NCBI RefSeq assembly: GCF_001542775.1 | Contig: NZ_CP014145.1 | Span: forward strand, 2,852,001-2,916,000 | Direction: 5' to 3' | DNA length: 64,000 nucleotides | Source of the DNA: Microterricola viridarii | GTDB taxonomy: Bacteria; Actinomycetota; Actinomycetes; Actinomycetales; Microbacteriaceae | Shown here: positions 50,220 to 58,962 of the stretch, in pieces | Position numbering within the stretch: position 1 is the first letter of the stretch | How the letters are laid out: each line of letters begins with the position of its first letter | Program-made: the position numbers and the translations under genes | Notes under the pieces: generated by a model | The model's input: only the letters and a program-made list of their open reading frames with translations | Told to the model about the DNA's origin: nothing | The model's database searches: none

Positions 50220-50243
50220 CACCGCAGCGGGACCAGCAACGAA

Positions 50244-50276
50244 AAAACCCCGGAATCGCAATGATTCCGGGGTTTT
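50244..50276. terminator. Bidirectional terminator between hydrolase and tRNA-Tyr
   Basis: AAAACCCCGGAATC (50244-50257) pairs with GATTCCGGGGTTTT (50263-50276) around GCAAT. T-runs exist on both strands, so it ends the hydrolase transcript and the convergent tRNA-Tyr transcript. Confidence 0.88.
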
Positions 50277-50281
50277 GGCTG

Positions 50282-50363
50282 TGGCGAGTGAGGGATTCGA
50301 ACCCCCGAATGCTGAGCAGTCTGATTTACAGTCAGATCCCTTTGGCCGCTTGGGTAACTCGCC
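50282..50363 (-). tRNA. tRNA-Tyr (GTA)
   Basis: This class II tRNA of 82 nt has acceptor GGCGAGT/ACTCGCC, anticodon arm CTGA-CTGTAAA-TCAG (anticodon GTA), a long variable arm (CTGCTCAGCATTC region) and a T-loop with TTCGAAT. The discriminator is A and CCA is not encoded. Confidence 0.95.
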
Positions 50364-50565
50364 AATGCGCACCCGACCATATGTTGCCACCTGACCGAAG
50401 ACGCTCCACAATCATACGTATCAACTGCTTTCTCGTGAAATCGAGGATTCCGCACCGCGAACCCCGGGCGTTTCGGATGCCTGGGCAGGCGCCCCGGCGG
50501 CCCGACGCGCCCACCTCGCTAGACTTCAGGGCGTATCCAGCAGGAGAGACGGAAGGGGCCGCACG

Positions 50566-51585
50566 ATGGCCGGCATCGAAGAGGTGGCGAAGCTCGCCGG
50601 CGTCTCCACGGCCACCGTCTCGCGCGCGCTGAGCGGCAACGGATCCGTGTCGGAATCCACCAAGCTCAAGGTCGAGCTGGCCGCCGACCAACTCGGCTAC
50701 GTCGTCTCCTCGAACGCGTCCAGTCTGGCCTCAGGGCGCACCCGCAACATCGGCGTCGTGGTGCCGTTCCTCAACCGTTGGTTCTTCTCCACCGTTTTGG
50801 AGGGCGCCCAGCAGGCGCTGCTGCGCGACGGCTACGACGTGACCCTCTACAACCTGGCCGGCAACGGCTCCGAGCGGCAGAGCGTGTTCGAGCACTTCCT
50901 GCTGCGCCAGCGCGTCGACGCCGTCATCGCCATCTCGCTGGAGCTGACCGGCGACGAGGTGTCGCGGCTACACCGCCTGAAGAAGCCGCTCGTCGGTGTC
51001 GGCGGACCGATCCCCGGCGTCCGCACCCTCGCCGTCGACGACACCGCCGTCGCCCGTCTGGCCACGGCCCATCTGATCTCACTCGGCCACCGCCGCATCG
51101 GCCACATCGGTGGCGTGCTCGAGCTCGACGTCGACTTCCACCTGCCCACCAACCGCCGCGTCGGCTACGAGGCCGCGCTGGCGGATGCCGGCATCCCCGT
51201 CGACCCCGCCCTGTTCCGCCCGGCCGACTTCACCATCCAGGGCGGCTACCAGGCGGCGAAGCAACTACTCGGCAGCCCGTACGGCCGGCCCAGCGCAATC
51301 TACGCGGCCAGCGACGAAATGGCGATCGGCGCCATCCTCGCCGCCAAGGACCTGGGTTTGAACGTGCCGCGAGATGTGTCGATCATCGGCATCGACGGCC
51401 ACGACCTGGCAGAGTTCTTCGGGCTCAGCACCGTGGCCCAGTTCCCGCGGGCGCAGGGCGAGAAGGCCGTGCAGATGCTGATGGAGGAACTGCACCCTGA
51501 GCGCAACTACCCCGTGCAGCCCTCTGTCGCGCTGCCCTACGAGCTGGTAGTGCGCTCCAGCACGGCCACGCCGGCCCCCGAGTAG
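50566..51585 (+). CDS. LacI-family transcriptional regulator
   Basis: The 339-residue protein has the LacI helix-turn-helix IEEVAKLAGVSTATVSRALS and hinge SNASSLASGRTRNIG, followed by a sugar-binding domain with GHRRIGHIGG, FTIQGGYQAAKQLL and IIGIDGHDLAEFFGLSTVAQ. This is a plausible MalR/AglR-type regulator for the two TGNAANCGNTTNCA operators 12 kb away, but it has no such site in its own upstream region. No metabolic genes are adjacent. GGAAGG precedes the ATG. Confidence 0.92.
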   Translation: MAGIEEVAKLAGVSTATVSRALSGNGSVSESTKLKVELAADQLGYVVSSNASSLASGRTRNIGVVVPFLNRWFFSTVLEGAQQALLRDGYDVTLYNLAGNGSERQSVFEHFLLRQRVDAVIAISLELTGDEVSRLHRLKKPLVGVGGPIPGVRTLAVDDTAVARLATAHLISLGHRRIGHIGGVLELDVDFHLPTNRRVGYEAALADAGIPVDPALFRPADFTIQGGYQAAKQLLGSPYGRPSAIYAASDEMAIGAILAAKDLGLNVPRDVSIIGIDGHDLAEFFGLSTVAQFPRAQGEKAVQMLMEELHPERNYPVQPSVALPYELVVRSSTATPAPE

Positions 51586-51641
51586 CCGCACTGCCCGGCC
51601 ACGCTCGCCCGCGATCTCGCGGCGCGGGCTAACATCGAGGC

Positions 51642-52130
51642 ATGGCTGATTCCACTTTTGACATCGTCTCCAAGGTCGACCCGATGGAGGGCGAGAACGC
51701 CCTGCACCAGGCGCAGAAGGAAGTTGCTCAGCGCTACGACTTCAAGAACGTCGGCGCCTCCATCGAGCAGAGCGGCGAGAAGGTCCTGATCAAGGCAAAC
51801 AGCGAGGAGCGCGCCAAGGCGATCCTCGAGGTGTACGAGTCCAAGCTGATCAAGCGCGGCATCTCGCTGCGCAGCCTCGACGCCGGCGAGCCCTTCGCCT
51901 CCGGCAAGGAGTACCGGATCGAGACCTCGCTGAAGGCCGGCATCGACTCGGAGAACGCGAAGAAGATCAACAAGATCATCCGCGACGAGGCCCCCAAGAG
52001 CGTCAAGAGCCAGATCCAGGGCGACGAGCTGCGCGTCTCCTCGAAGAGCCGCGACGACCTGCAGGAGACCATGTCGCTGCTCAAGGGCAAGGACCTCGAC
52101 GTCGCCCTGCAATTCGTCAACTTCCGCTAG
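51642..52130 (+). CDS. yajQ: YajQ-family nucleotide-binding protein
   Basis: The 162-residue protein has the complete YajQ sequence pattern: MADSTFDIVSKVDPMEGENA, QRYDFKNVGASIE, ISLRSLDAGEPF, KIIRDEAPKSVKSQIQGDEL and the ending VALQFVNFR. Family members bind nucleotides; a Xanthomonas member binds cyclic di-GMP and acts as a regulator. The role in actinobacteria is unclear. Confidence 0.96.
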   Translation: MADSTFDIVSKVDPMEGENALHQAQKEVAQRYDFKNVGASIEQSGEKVLIKANSEERAKAILEVYESKLIKRGISLRSLDAGEPFASGKEYRIETSLKAGIDSENAKKINKIIRDEAPKSVKSQIQGDELRVSSKSRDDLQETMSLLKGKDLDVALQFVNFR

Positions 52131-52133
52131 ACG

Positions 52134-52877
52134 ATGGGTGCCGAGGGGGCGGATGCCGGTGGGCCCACGTCGGGTGCGCCCGGCGCCGCCCCCTTCGGCG
52201 TTCCCGGCGTAGGTGCCGCCGGTGTCCCCGGAATCGACGTGCCCGACCGTCGCGGCCGCACCGGCCTCGACCAGGCCGGGCGCGGCCTCACCGGTAACCC
52301 GCGGGTGCGGGTGCGCGATGTGCGCCTGCTCACCTCGAACTGGTTCGTGACTCGGGCCACGACGATCGACTTCCAGCACAGCGACGGCCACTGGTCCGTC
52401 GAGGAGCGGGAGACCTACGACCGCGGCGACGGCGCCTGCATCCTGCTCTACAACACGCGCAAGCGCACGGTTGTACTCAGCAGGCAGTTTCGCTTCCCTG
52501 CGTATGTGAACGGGCATCCGAACGGCAACCTCATCGAGGTGGCGGCGGGGCTGCTCGATGACGACGACCCGGAGTCGGCGATCCGGCGCGAGGCCGAGGA
52601 GGAGACCGGGCACACGCTCGGCCCGGTCGAGCACGTCTTCGACGCGTTCATGAGCCCCGGCTCGGTCACCGAGCGGCTGCACTTCTTCGCCGCGCCCTAC
52701 GACGAGGGCACCCGCTCAGGCGCCGGCGGCGGCCTCGGCGAGGAGGGCGAGGACATCGAGGTGCTGGAGCTCGGCATCGACGACGCCCTGGCCCGGATCG
52801 GCTCCGACATCGTCGACGCCAAGACGATCATGCTGCTGCAGTGGGCTGCCCTCAGCGGCCCCTTCGCCCGCGCCTAG
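52134..52877 (+). CDS. nudK: Nudix hydrolase, GDP-mannose pyrophosphatase NudK type
   Basis: As drawn the product is 247 residues. The core closely follows E. coli NudK: RETYDRGDGACILLYNTRKR, SRQFRFPAYVNG, the Nudix box AGLLDDDDPESAIRREAEEE-TGH and FMSPGSVTERLHFF. NudK hydrolyses GDP-mannose and related sugar nucleotides. The first 55 residues are Gly/Pro/Ala-rich with no counterpart in NudK, and the ATG three bases after the yajQ stop lacks a ribosome-binding site. The true start may be a GTG near residue 57. Confidence 0.9.
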   Translation: MGAEGADAGGPTSGAPGAAPFGVPGVGAAGVPGIDVPDRRGRTGLDQAGRGLTGNPRVRVRDVRLLTSNWFVTRATTIDFQHSDGHWSVEERETYDRGDGACILLYNTRKRTVVLSRQFRFPAYVNGHPNGNLIEVAAGLLDDDDPESAIRREAEEETGHTLGPVEHVFDAFMSPGSVTERLHFFAAPYDEGTRSGAGGGLGEEGEDIEVLELGIDDALARIGSDIVDAKTIMLLQWAALSGPFARA

Positions 52878-53896
52878 CGCGGCAGATAGCCGCGCAGCCA
52901 GCGCGTCATCGCGCTGAAGGCCGCGTCCCGCACCGGCTCGGCCGAGAGCACGACGTCGTGGATGGCGCCGTCGATGCGCTCCACGGTGACGCTCGCACTC
53001 AAACGGAGCGAGCGCACGGCGATGTCATCGACGACGAGCACACTGTCGGTGCTCAGCATCGCATCCGACCAGACGAGCGAGATGGTCGAGCGCGCCGACA
53101 TGATCGAGAGCACGGGCGCGCCAATGTCGACGCCACCGGCGATGGTGCCGTGCCCGCGCAGCACCGCCTTCAACCAGGCCGGGTGAATGGGGAAGCCGCG
53201 CTGCGGCCGCCACTCCGAGTTGTAGTCCCACTCGCCGTCGAACTTCTTGGAGACCGTGCGCGTGTAGAAACCAAGGTCGACCGTGGGCAGCGGGGCCCGC
53301 GGAGCCACCTTCGCCCCGAGCACCACGGCCGGGGCGATGACCTCGCGGCCGATCCCCCGCGCCTGGAACTCCAGCCAGGGGCTGTTCAGCACGAGCGCCC
53401 GCACGCGGCCGTGGTGGCGCGCCGCCCACAGGCTGAGCGTCAGCCCGCCGGTGGAGTGCCCCATCAGGATCAGAGGACGCCGGGTGCCGGTGTCGACCTT
53501 GGGCCCCGGCTTGGGCGCACTGTGCCCCATGGCGTCCAGCGCCGCTTCGATGTCCTCGTCATAGATGCTGAGGTCGTCGACGAATCCGGGCGTCTGGTGT
53601 GCACGCAGGCTGCGCCCGTACTTGCGCAGGTCGAGCGCGTAGAAACGGGCCCCCATGCTGCGCCAGTACTCGGCCAGGTGGGTCTGGAAGAAGTAGTCGG
53701 ACCAGCCGTGCACGTAGAGCACGTCGGCGCCGTCTGCCGGCAGCGTGCGCAGGTCCAGCGGCCGCATCGCGTTGTAACGCACGAGGGTGGCGACGACCTC
53801 GCCCTCGACATCCGGCTTCAGCGGGAGCGTCAACTGCTCGAACTGCCCGCCCAGCACATCTGGCTTCCAGCGTGGGGCCTTGCGCGTATCGGTCAC
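52874..53896 (-). CDS. Alpha/beta hydrolase (S33-type lysophospholipase-like)
   Basis: The 340-residue hydrolase has DVLYVHGWSDYFFQTHLAEY, GRSLRAHQTPGFVDDLSIYD, nucleophile Ser in ILMGHSTGGLTLSLWAA and His in IDGAIHDVVLS near the end. The pattern suits the serine aminopeptidase S33/monoglyceride lipase group. The start is a GTG at 53896 with GTGAGG upstream. Its stop overlaps the convergent Nudix gene end. Confidence 0.88.
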   Translation of the reverse strand: MTDTRKAPRWKPDVLGGQFEQLTLPLKPDVEGEVVATLVRYNAMRPLDLRTLPADGADVLYVHGWSDYFFQTHLAEYWRSMGARFYALDLRKYGRSLRAHQTPGFVDDLSIYDEDIEAALDAMGHSAPKPGPKVDTGTRRPLILMGHSTGGLTLSLWAARHHGRVRALVLNSPWLEFQARGIGREVIAPAVVLGAKVAPRAPLPTVDLGFYTRTVSKKFDGEWDYNSEWRPQRGFPIHPAWLKAVLRGHGTIAGGVDIGAPVLSIMSARSTISLVWSDAMLSTDSVLVVDDIAVRSLRLSASVTVERIDGAIHDVVLSAEPVRDAAFSAMTRWLRGYLPR

Positions 53897-53978
53897 AGCC
53901 TCACCCTAGCCCGCGCGGGCGGGGGCGCGCCCGAGTGATTCCGAACGCTCCGCAGGTTCGTCGGCCGGGCACAGAAAA

Positions 53979-54024
53979 GCGCGGCGTGGATGACGGAACC
54001 TGCGATTCCGAATCCACGCCGCGC
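53979..54024 (-). terminator. Intrinsic terminator after fprA
   Basis: GCGCGGCGTGGAT (53979-53991) pairs with ATCCACGCCGCGC (54012-54024). On the minus strand TTTTCTGTG follows, so it ends transcription from fprA. Confidence 0.8.
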
Positions 54025-54047
54025 GAAGATCTGCCGCGGTCGGCGCC

Positions 54048-55427
54048 TTAGGCCTGGGTGGTCCTGGTGGAGATGTCGACCATCTCCTCGCGCGGAACGA
54101 CCTTGATGCGGGCCCGGCCCTGCGCCTCACCGAGCGACTTCTCGTGCTCGTCGAGGTTGTGCCAGCCGTCGAGGTCGGTGTACCGGATGCCGCGCTCGTC
54201 GAGCAGCTGCACGATGCTCTCCTCTTCGGGGTGCTCCGGGCGCCACCAGTTGCCGAGGTCGTTGATCAGGTGCCGCACGGTCTCCATGGCGTCAGACTTG
54301 GTGTGGCCGATCAGACCGACCGGGCCGCGCTTGATCCAACCGGTTGCGTACACGCCATACATCTGCTGGCTGGCGCCGGTCTCTGGGTCCTTGACCAGCA
54401 CCTGGCCCTCGCGGTTCGGGATGACGCCGCGCTTCTTGTCGAACGGCACGCCGGGCAGCGGCGAGCCGAAGTAGCCGACAGCGCGGTAGATGGCCTGGAT
54501 CGGGATCTCGCGGATCTCCCCCGTGCCGACGACGCCGCCCTCGCCGTCGGGCGCGGTGCGCTCGAAGCGGAACGCACCGACGCGGCCCGTGCCGTCATCA
54601 ACGACCTCGTGCGGCTTGGCGAAGAAGTGCAGGTGCAGGCGACGGCTGGCCTCGCCATGCGGGCGCTGACGCCACTGGTTCAGCACCTTGTCGATCACGA
54701 AGACCTGCTTGTTGCCGGCGACGGCGGCCTTGGCCGCGTCGTCGTAGTCGAAGTCCTCGTCGTAGACGATGATGTCGACATCGCGCAGCTCGCCGAGCTC
54801 GCGCAGTTCGAGCGGGGTGAACTTGACCGAGGTCGGGCCGCGCCGGCCGAAGACGTGCACATCGGTGACCGGCGACTCCTTGAGCCCGGCGTAGACGTTG
54901 TCCGGGATCTCGGTGACGAGCAGGTCGTCCGCGTGCTTGGCCAGGATGCGCGAGACGTCAAGGGCAACGTTTCCGTTGCCGATCACGGCCACCTCGCGGG
55001 CCTCGAGCGGCCAGCTGCGCGGGAAGTCGGGGTGCCCGTCGAACCAGCTGACGAACTCGGCGGCGCCGTAGCTGCCCTCAAGCTCGATGCCGGGGATGGC
55101 CAGGTCGGCGTCCTTGACGGCGCCGGTGGCGAAGATCACGGCGTTGTAGTGGCGCTTGAGGTCGTCCATCGTGATGTCTTCGCCGAACTTCACGTTGCCG
55201 AAGATGCGGATGTCGCCACGGTCGAGCACCTCACGTAGGGCGTTGATGATGCCCTTGATGCGGGGGTGGTCCGGCGCAACGCCGTAGCGCACGAGCCCGT
55301 AGGGCGCGGGCAGGGCGTCGAACAGGTCGATCGAGACGTCGAAGGACTTCTCGGCCTTCAACAGGATGTCGGCGGCATAGATGCCGGCGGGGCCGGCTCC
55401 TACGATGGCCAGGCGAAGCTTGGTCAT
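54048..55427 (-). CDS. fprA: Ferredoxin/adrenodoxin-NADP+ reductase, FprA type
   Basis: The 459-residue flavoenzyme has the FAD motif RLAIVGAGPAGIYAADILLK, LPAPYGLVRYGVAPDHPRIK, the NADP-site VIGNGNVALDVSRIL and YATGWIKRGPVGLIGHTKSD near the end. It passes electrons between NADPH and ferredoxins, like mycobacterial FprA. ATG at 55427 follows TGAGGA. It lies 19 bp after the polyprenyl synthase gene and may be co-transcribed with it. Confidence 0.95.
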   Translation of the reverse strand: MTKLRLAIVGAGPAGIYAADILLKAEKSFDVSIDLFDALPAPYGLVRYGVAPDHPRIKGIINALREVLDRGDIRIFGNVKFGEDITMDDLKRHYNAVIFATGAVKDADLAIPGIELEGSYGAAEFVSWFDGHPDFPRSWPLEAREVAVIGNGNVALDVSRILAKHADDLLVTEIPDNVYAGLKESPVTDVHVFGRRGPTSVKFTPLELRELGELRDVDIIVYDEDFDYDDAAKAAVAGNKQVFVIDKVLNQWRQRPHGEASRRLHLHFFAKPHEVVDDGTGRVGAFRFERTAPDGEGGVVGTGEIREIPIQAIYRAVGYFGSPLPGVPFDKKRGVIPNREGQVLVKDPETGASQQMYGVYATGWIKRGPVGLIGHTKSDAMETVRHLINDLGNWWRPEHPEEESIVQLLDERGIRYTDLDGWHNLDEHEKSLGEAQGRARIKVVPREEMVDISTRTTQA

Positions 55428-55446
55428 GGGTTCGTCCTCACTAGAG

Positions 55447-56550
55447 CTAACTGGAACGCTCGACGATGGTGTCTGCAAAACGGGTCAGTGCTTTCTTGAC
55501 GCTGCCGTCCGGCAGCGGGGCCAGCGCGGCCACAGCGTTACGCGCCCAGCTGTGCGCCTCGGCCAGGGTGGATGCGGTCACGGCGTGCTCGCGCAGCTCG
55601 TCGACGAGGGCGGCGCTTCGGGCGGCCGCCTCGGCGCGCAGGGCAGGGTCGGTGTCCTGGTCGGGCAGCGGGATGCCGAGCACGTCGGTCTTCAGGCGTT
55701 CGAGCAGGTCGGCGGCGACGGCATCCGTCAGAGCCAGCTCGCGCAGACGCAGCAGCGGCAGGGTGACGACGCCGGCGTGCAGGTCGGTTCCGGGAACCTT
55801 GCCGGTCTCCTCCGGCTGCTTCGAGAGGTCGATCACGTCGTCGATCAGCTGGAAGGCAACGCCGATCCGCTCACCGAACTCGACGATGGGCCGCTCGTAC
55901 TCGCCCGGCGCCTTGGAGAAGATGATGCCGGCCTGGGCGGCGGCGGCGATGAGGGAGCCGGTCTTGTCGGCGAGCACACCGATGTAGTGCTCGACAGGGT
56001 CGTCGTCGGGGTTCGGCCCGACCGTCTCGTGCAGCTGACCGAGCACGAGGCGCTCAAACGTGTCGGCCTGCAGACGGATGGCGCCCTCGCCGAGGCCGGC
56101 CATCAGCTGGCTGGCGCGGGCGAACAGCAGGTCGCCGGCCAGGATCGCGACGGAGTTGCCCCAGACGGTCTGTGCGCTCGGCACGCCGCGGCGCATATCG
56201 GCATCGTCCATGACGTCGTCGTGGTAGAGCGAGGCGAGGTGGGTGATCTCGATGGCCTGTGCCGCCGTGATGACCTCGTCGGTGACGCCGTCGCCGAGGT
56301 GCGCAGTGAGCAGCGTCAGCATCGGGCGTACCCGCTTGCCGCCGGCGTTCAACAGGTAGCGCGTGGTGACGTCGGCGATCGCGTCAGCGAAACCGACCTC
56401 GCGGAGCAGGCCGGCCTCGATCTTCTCCAGGCCGGCATCGATCGATTTCGCGAGGCTGCGGTCTGCGGAGGTCGCGAGAATGCGGTCGCTCAGACCGAGC
56501 TGCGATGCAAGGGAACTACCGCGACGCACAACGGGGACACTCGGTTTCAC
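55447..56550 (-). CDS. Polyprenyl diphosphate synthase (menaquinone side chain)
   Basis: The 367-residue trans-isoprenyl synthase has both aspartate-rich motifs, HDDVMDDADMRRG and QLIDDVIDLSKQPEETGK, plus LLNAGGKRVRPMLTLL. It extends isopentenyl diphosphate chains to the C35-C50 length used for the menaquinone tail. The position among men genes supports this role over a carotenoid role. The start is a GTG at 56550. Confidence 0.92.
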   Translation of the reverse strand: MKPSVPVVRRGSSLASQLGLSDRILATSADRSLAKSIDAGLEKIEAGLLREVGFADAIADVTTRYLLNAGGKRVRPMLTLLTAHLGDGVTDEVITAAQAIEITHLASLYHDDVMDDADMRRGVPSAQTVWGNSVAILAGDLLFARASQLMAGLGEGAIRLQADTFERLVLGQLHETVGPNPDDDPVEHYIGVLADKTGSLIAAAAQAGIIFSKAPGEYERPIVEFGERIGVAFQLIDDVIDLSKQPEETGKVPGTDLHAGVVTLPLLRLRELALTDAVAADLLERLKTDVLGIPLPDQDTDPALRAEAAARSAALVDELREHAVTASTLAEAHSWARNAVAALAPLPDGSVKKALTRFADTIVERSS

Positions 56551-56559
56551 TGTTACAGC

Positions 56560-57612
56560 CTAACGATTGCGATGTGCTGAGGATGCCGCGGTCTCGGGCG
56601 GAGCCGACGGCGGTGTTTCGGGGGTTCCGGTCGCTGCCGGGGCCGTGCTGGGCTTCGCCGCCGCAGGCTTTGCGGGCGTGGGCTTTGCGGGCGCGGGCTT
56701 TGCGGGCGCGGGCTTTGCGGGCGCGGCCTTCGTAGCGGAGGGCTTCGCGGCAGCCGACTTCGTTGGGGCCTGCTTGGGCGTGGCCGCGGGCTTCTTCGCC
56801 GCGGGCTTCTCGGCAGCGGGCTTGTCAGCAGCGGGCTTCTCGGCTGGCGCCTCATGCGCAGCATCCGGCGCCACGGCTGGAACGGCCTCGAGTGGCTTCA
56901 CGCCGCGGTGCAGGGCGACGACGCCGAGGGTGAGGTTGCGGTGGGCGACGTCGGTGAAACCGGCACGGCGCAGCCAGCCGGCGAGCGTGCGCTGGTCGGG
57001 CCAGTCCCGGATCGACTCGTTGAGGTAGTCGTAGGCCGCGTCGTTGGTGCTGGCCAGCTTGACCAGGGTGGGCATGACGTAACGCTGGTAGCAGCCGTAG
57101 CCCCAACGCACGAAGCCGACCGGCGGCGTGGAGAACTCGCAGATGACGACCCGGCCGCCGGGCTTCGTGACGCGGTAGAACTCGGCGAGGGCCTTCTCTG
57201 GCTCCACGACGTTGCGCAGGCCGAAGCTGATGGTGACGGCGTCGAATTCGTTGTCGGCGAAGGGAAGCGCCGTGGCATCCGCCTGCACGAACTCGATGTT
57301 CGGCACGTGCGCCTGGCGCTTGCGGCCGACCTCGATCATGCCGGGCGAGAAGTCGCCGGCGACGACGTGGGCTCCGCTGGCGGCGAGGCTGGCGCTGGAG
57401 GTGCCGGTTCCGGCGGCCATGTCGATGATGCGTTCGCCCGGCTTCGGACCGACGGCCTTGGTGGTCGCGACCCGCCACAGCGTGGCGTTGCCCATGCTCA
57501 AGACGGCATTCGTGCGGTCGTAGCCCTCGGCGACCTCGTCGAACATGGCGGCAACTTGCGCCGGGCGCTTGCTCAGGTCTGCTTTGGTCACGTGCTCAAG
57601 TCTATCCAGCAT
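56560..57612 (-). CDS. menG: Demethylmenaquinone methyltransferase with Lys/Ala/Pro tail
   Basis: Residues 10-240 are a UbiE/MenG methyltransferase: VAAMFDEVAEGYDRTNAVLS, SAM-site DMAAGTGTSS, VQADATALPFADNEFDAVTI, FGLRNVVEPEKALAEFYRV. It makes the last menaquinone methylation using SAM. Residues 241-350 are an extra Lys/Ala/Pro tail (EKPAADKPAAEKP, then AKPAPAKP repeats) that ordinary MenG lacks. ATG at 57612 follows GGGAG; a GTG at 57591 is the alternative that gives the family-typical MTKADLSKRP start. It ends nine bases before the polyprenyl synthase start. Confidence 0.92.
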   Translation of the reverse strand: MLDRLEHVTKADLSKRPAQVAAMFDEVAEGYDRTNAVLSMGNATLWRVATTKAVGPKPGERIIDMAAGTGTSSASLAASGAHVVAGDFSPGMIEVGRKRQAHVPNIEFVQADATALPFADNEFDAVTISFGLRNVVEPEKALAEFYRVTKPGGRVVICEFSTPPVGFVRWGYGCYQRYVMPTLVKLASTNDAAYDYLNESIRDWPDQRTLAGWLRRAGFTDVAHRNLTLGVVALHRGVKPLEAVPAVAPDAAHEAPAEKPAADKPAAEKPAAKKPAATPKQAPTKSAAAKPSATKAAPAKPAPAKPAPAKPTPAKPAAAKPSTAPAATGTPETPPSAPPETAASSAHRNR

Positions 57613-57673
57613 GCAGGGTTCTCCCTGAGAGTTACCGGGCGCCGCCCAGCGCACAGCGCCGTAGTCTGGGGCG

Positions 57674-58942
57674 GTGACTGTTTCGGATGCTCGCCTGCCC
57701 GTTCTGCACGTGGAGACCACGCCGATACCTGGCCCCGTCGACGACCTCGCCGAGCTGGCCGCCCTCGTCGATAGTCGCGACCCGCTGCTCTGGCAGCGCC
57801 GCGGCGACGGGCTCGCCGGGATCGGCGAGATTCTGCGCCTGGAGTTCCACGGCCCTGGCCGCTTCGCCGATGCCGCCGCCGCCTGGCGAACCATCGTCAC
57901 GCAGGCCACCGTGGTCGACCCGCTCGGGGTTCCCGGCTCCGGCCTGCTCGCCTTCGGCGCATTCGCCTTCTCTGCCCTGTCGGCGCAGAGCAGCGTGCTC
58001 ATCGTTCCGGAGCTCATCGTCGGCAAGCGCGACGGACAGTGCTGGGTGACGCGGGTAGGTGTGGGTGCCGCTGCGACCGCTGCGGCCCCGGCCGAGTTGC
58101 CGGCCGCACGCCCGTTCGGCCCGGAGTATTCGGTGACGCTTCGTCCTGGCTCCCTCGACCCGCAGGGCTACGTGCGGCTGGTCACCGAGGCGATCGCGCG
58201 CATCAACAGGCACGAGGTCGGCAAGGTAGTGCTTGCCCGCGACCTCGTCGGCCAGCTGCCGCCGGACGCCGACCTGCGCCGCGTGCTGCGGGTGCTCGCG
58301 GCCGGCTACCCCGACTGCTGGACCTACGCCGTCGACGGCCTCGTCGGGTCGAGCCCCGAAACGCTGATCCGCGCCCACCACGGCGACCTGAGCGCGCGCG
58401 TGCTCGCCGGCACGATCTCCCGCGGCCCGGACCCGGCGGCCGACCAAGCTGCCGCCGTCGCGCTCGCCACCTCCGAGAAAGACAACGACGAGCACGAGTT
58501 CGCGGTGCAGAGCCTGCTCGCCACGCTGCGGCCGCACGCCACCCACGTCGCCGCCGACGAGGTGCCGTTCACGCTCAAGCTGCCGAATCTCTGGCACCTG
58601 GCCACCGACATCGAGGGCACGCTGAGCGACGGGTCCACCTCGCTTGACTTGATCGCTGCGCTGCATCCGACGGCCGCCGTGGCGGGCACCCCGACCGATG
58701 TCGCGCTCGACCTCATCGACGAGCTGGAGCCGTTCGACCGCGGGCGCTACGCCGGCCCGGTCGGCTGGGTGGATGCTGCCGGCGACGGCGAGTGGGCGAT
58801 CGCACTGCGCTGCGCCCAGATCGACTCGACCGGCACCATCACGGCGTATGCCGGTTGCGGCATAGTCGCGGAGTCCCAGCCCGAGCAGGAACTCGCGGAG
58901 TCACGGATGAAGTTCCGGCCCATGGTGGACGCACTGCTCTAG
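57674..58942 (+). CDS. menF: Isochorismate synthase
   Basis: The 422-residue chorismate-binding enzyme converts chorismate to isochorismate, the first menaquinone step. It has KVVLARDLVGQLPP (catalytic Lys region), FAV.DGLVGSSPETL-like YAVDGLVGSSPETLIRAHHG, LAGTISRGPDPAAD, LATDIEGTLSDG and HPTAAVAGTPTD, YAGPVGWVDAAGDGEWAIAL. The start is a GTG at 57674. It is divergent from menG across 61 bp. Confidence 0.93.
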   Translation: MTVSDARLPVLHVETTPIPGPVDDLAELAALVDSRDPLLWQRRGDGLAGIGEILRLEFHGPGRFADAAAAWRTIVTQATVVDPLGVPGSGLLAFGAFAFSALSAQSSVLIVPELIVGKRDGQCWVTRVGVGAAATAAAPAELPAARPFGPEYSVTLRPGSLDPQGYVRLVTEAIARINRHEVGKVVLARDLVGQLPPDADLRRVLRVLAAGYPDCWTYAVDGLVGSSPETLIRAHHGDLSARVLAGTISRGPDPAADQAAAVALATSEKDNDEHEFAVQSLLATLRPHATHVAADEVPFTLKLPNLWHLATDIEGTLSDGSTSLDLIAALHPTAAVAGTPTDVALDLIDELEPFDRGRYAGPVGWVDAAGDGEWAIALRCAQIDSTGTITAYAGCGIVAESQPEQELAESRMKFRPMVDALL

Positions 58943-58962
58943 CCCAACGTAAGCCGCGCCGT

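Noticed and set aside
50566..51585. Certain assignment of this LacI protein as MalR
   Set aside because: It is 12 kb from the mal genes, no sugar genes adjoin it and its own promoter lacks the operator consensus; kept as a possibility only.
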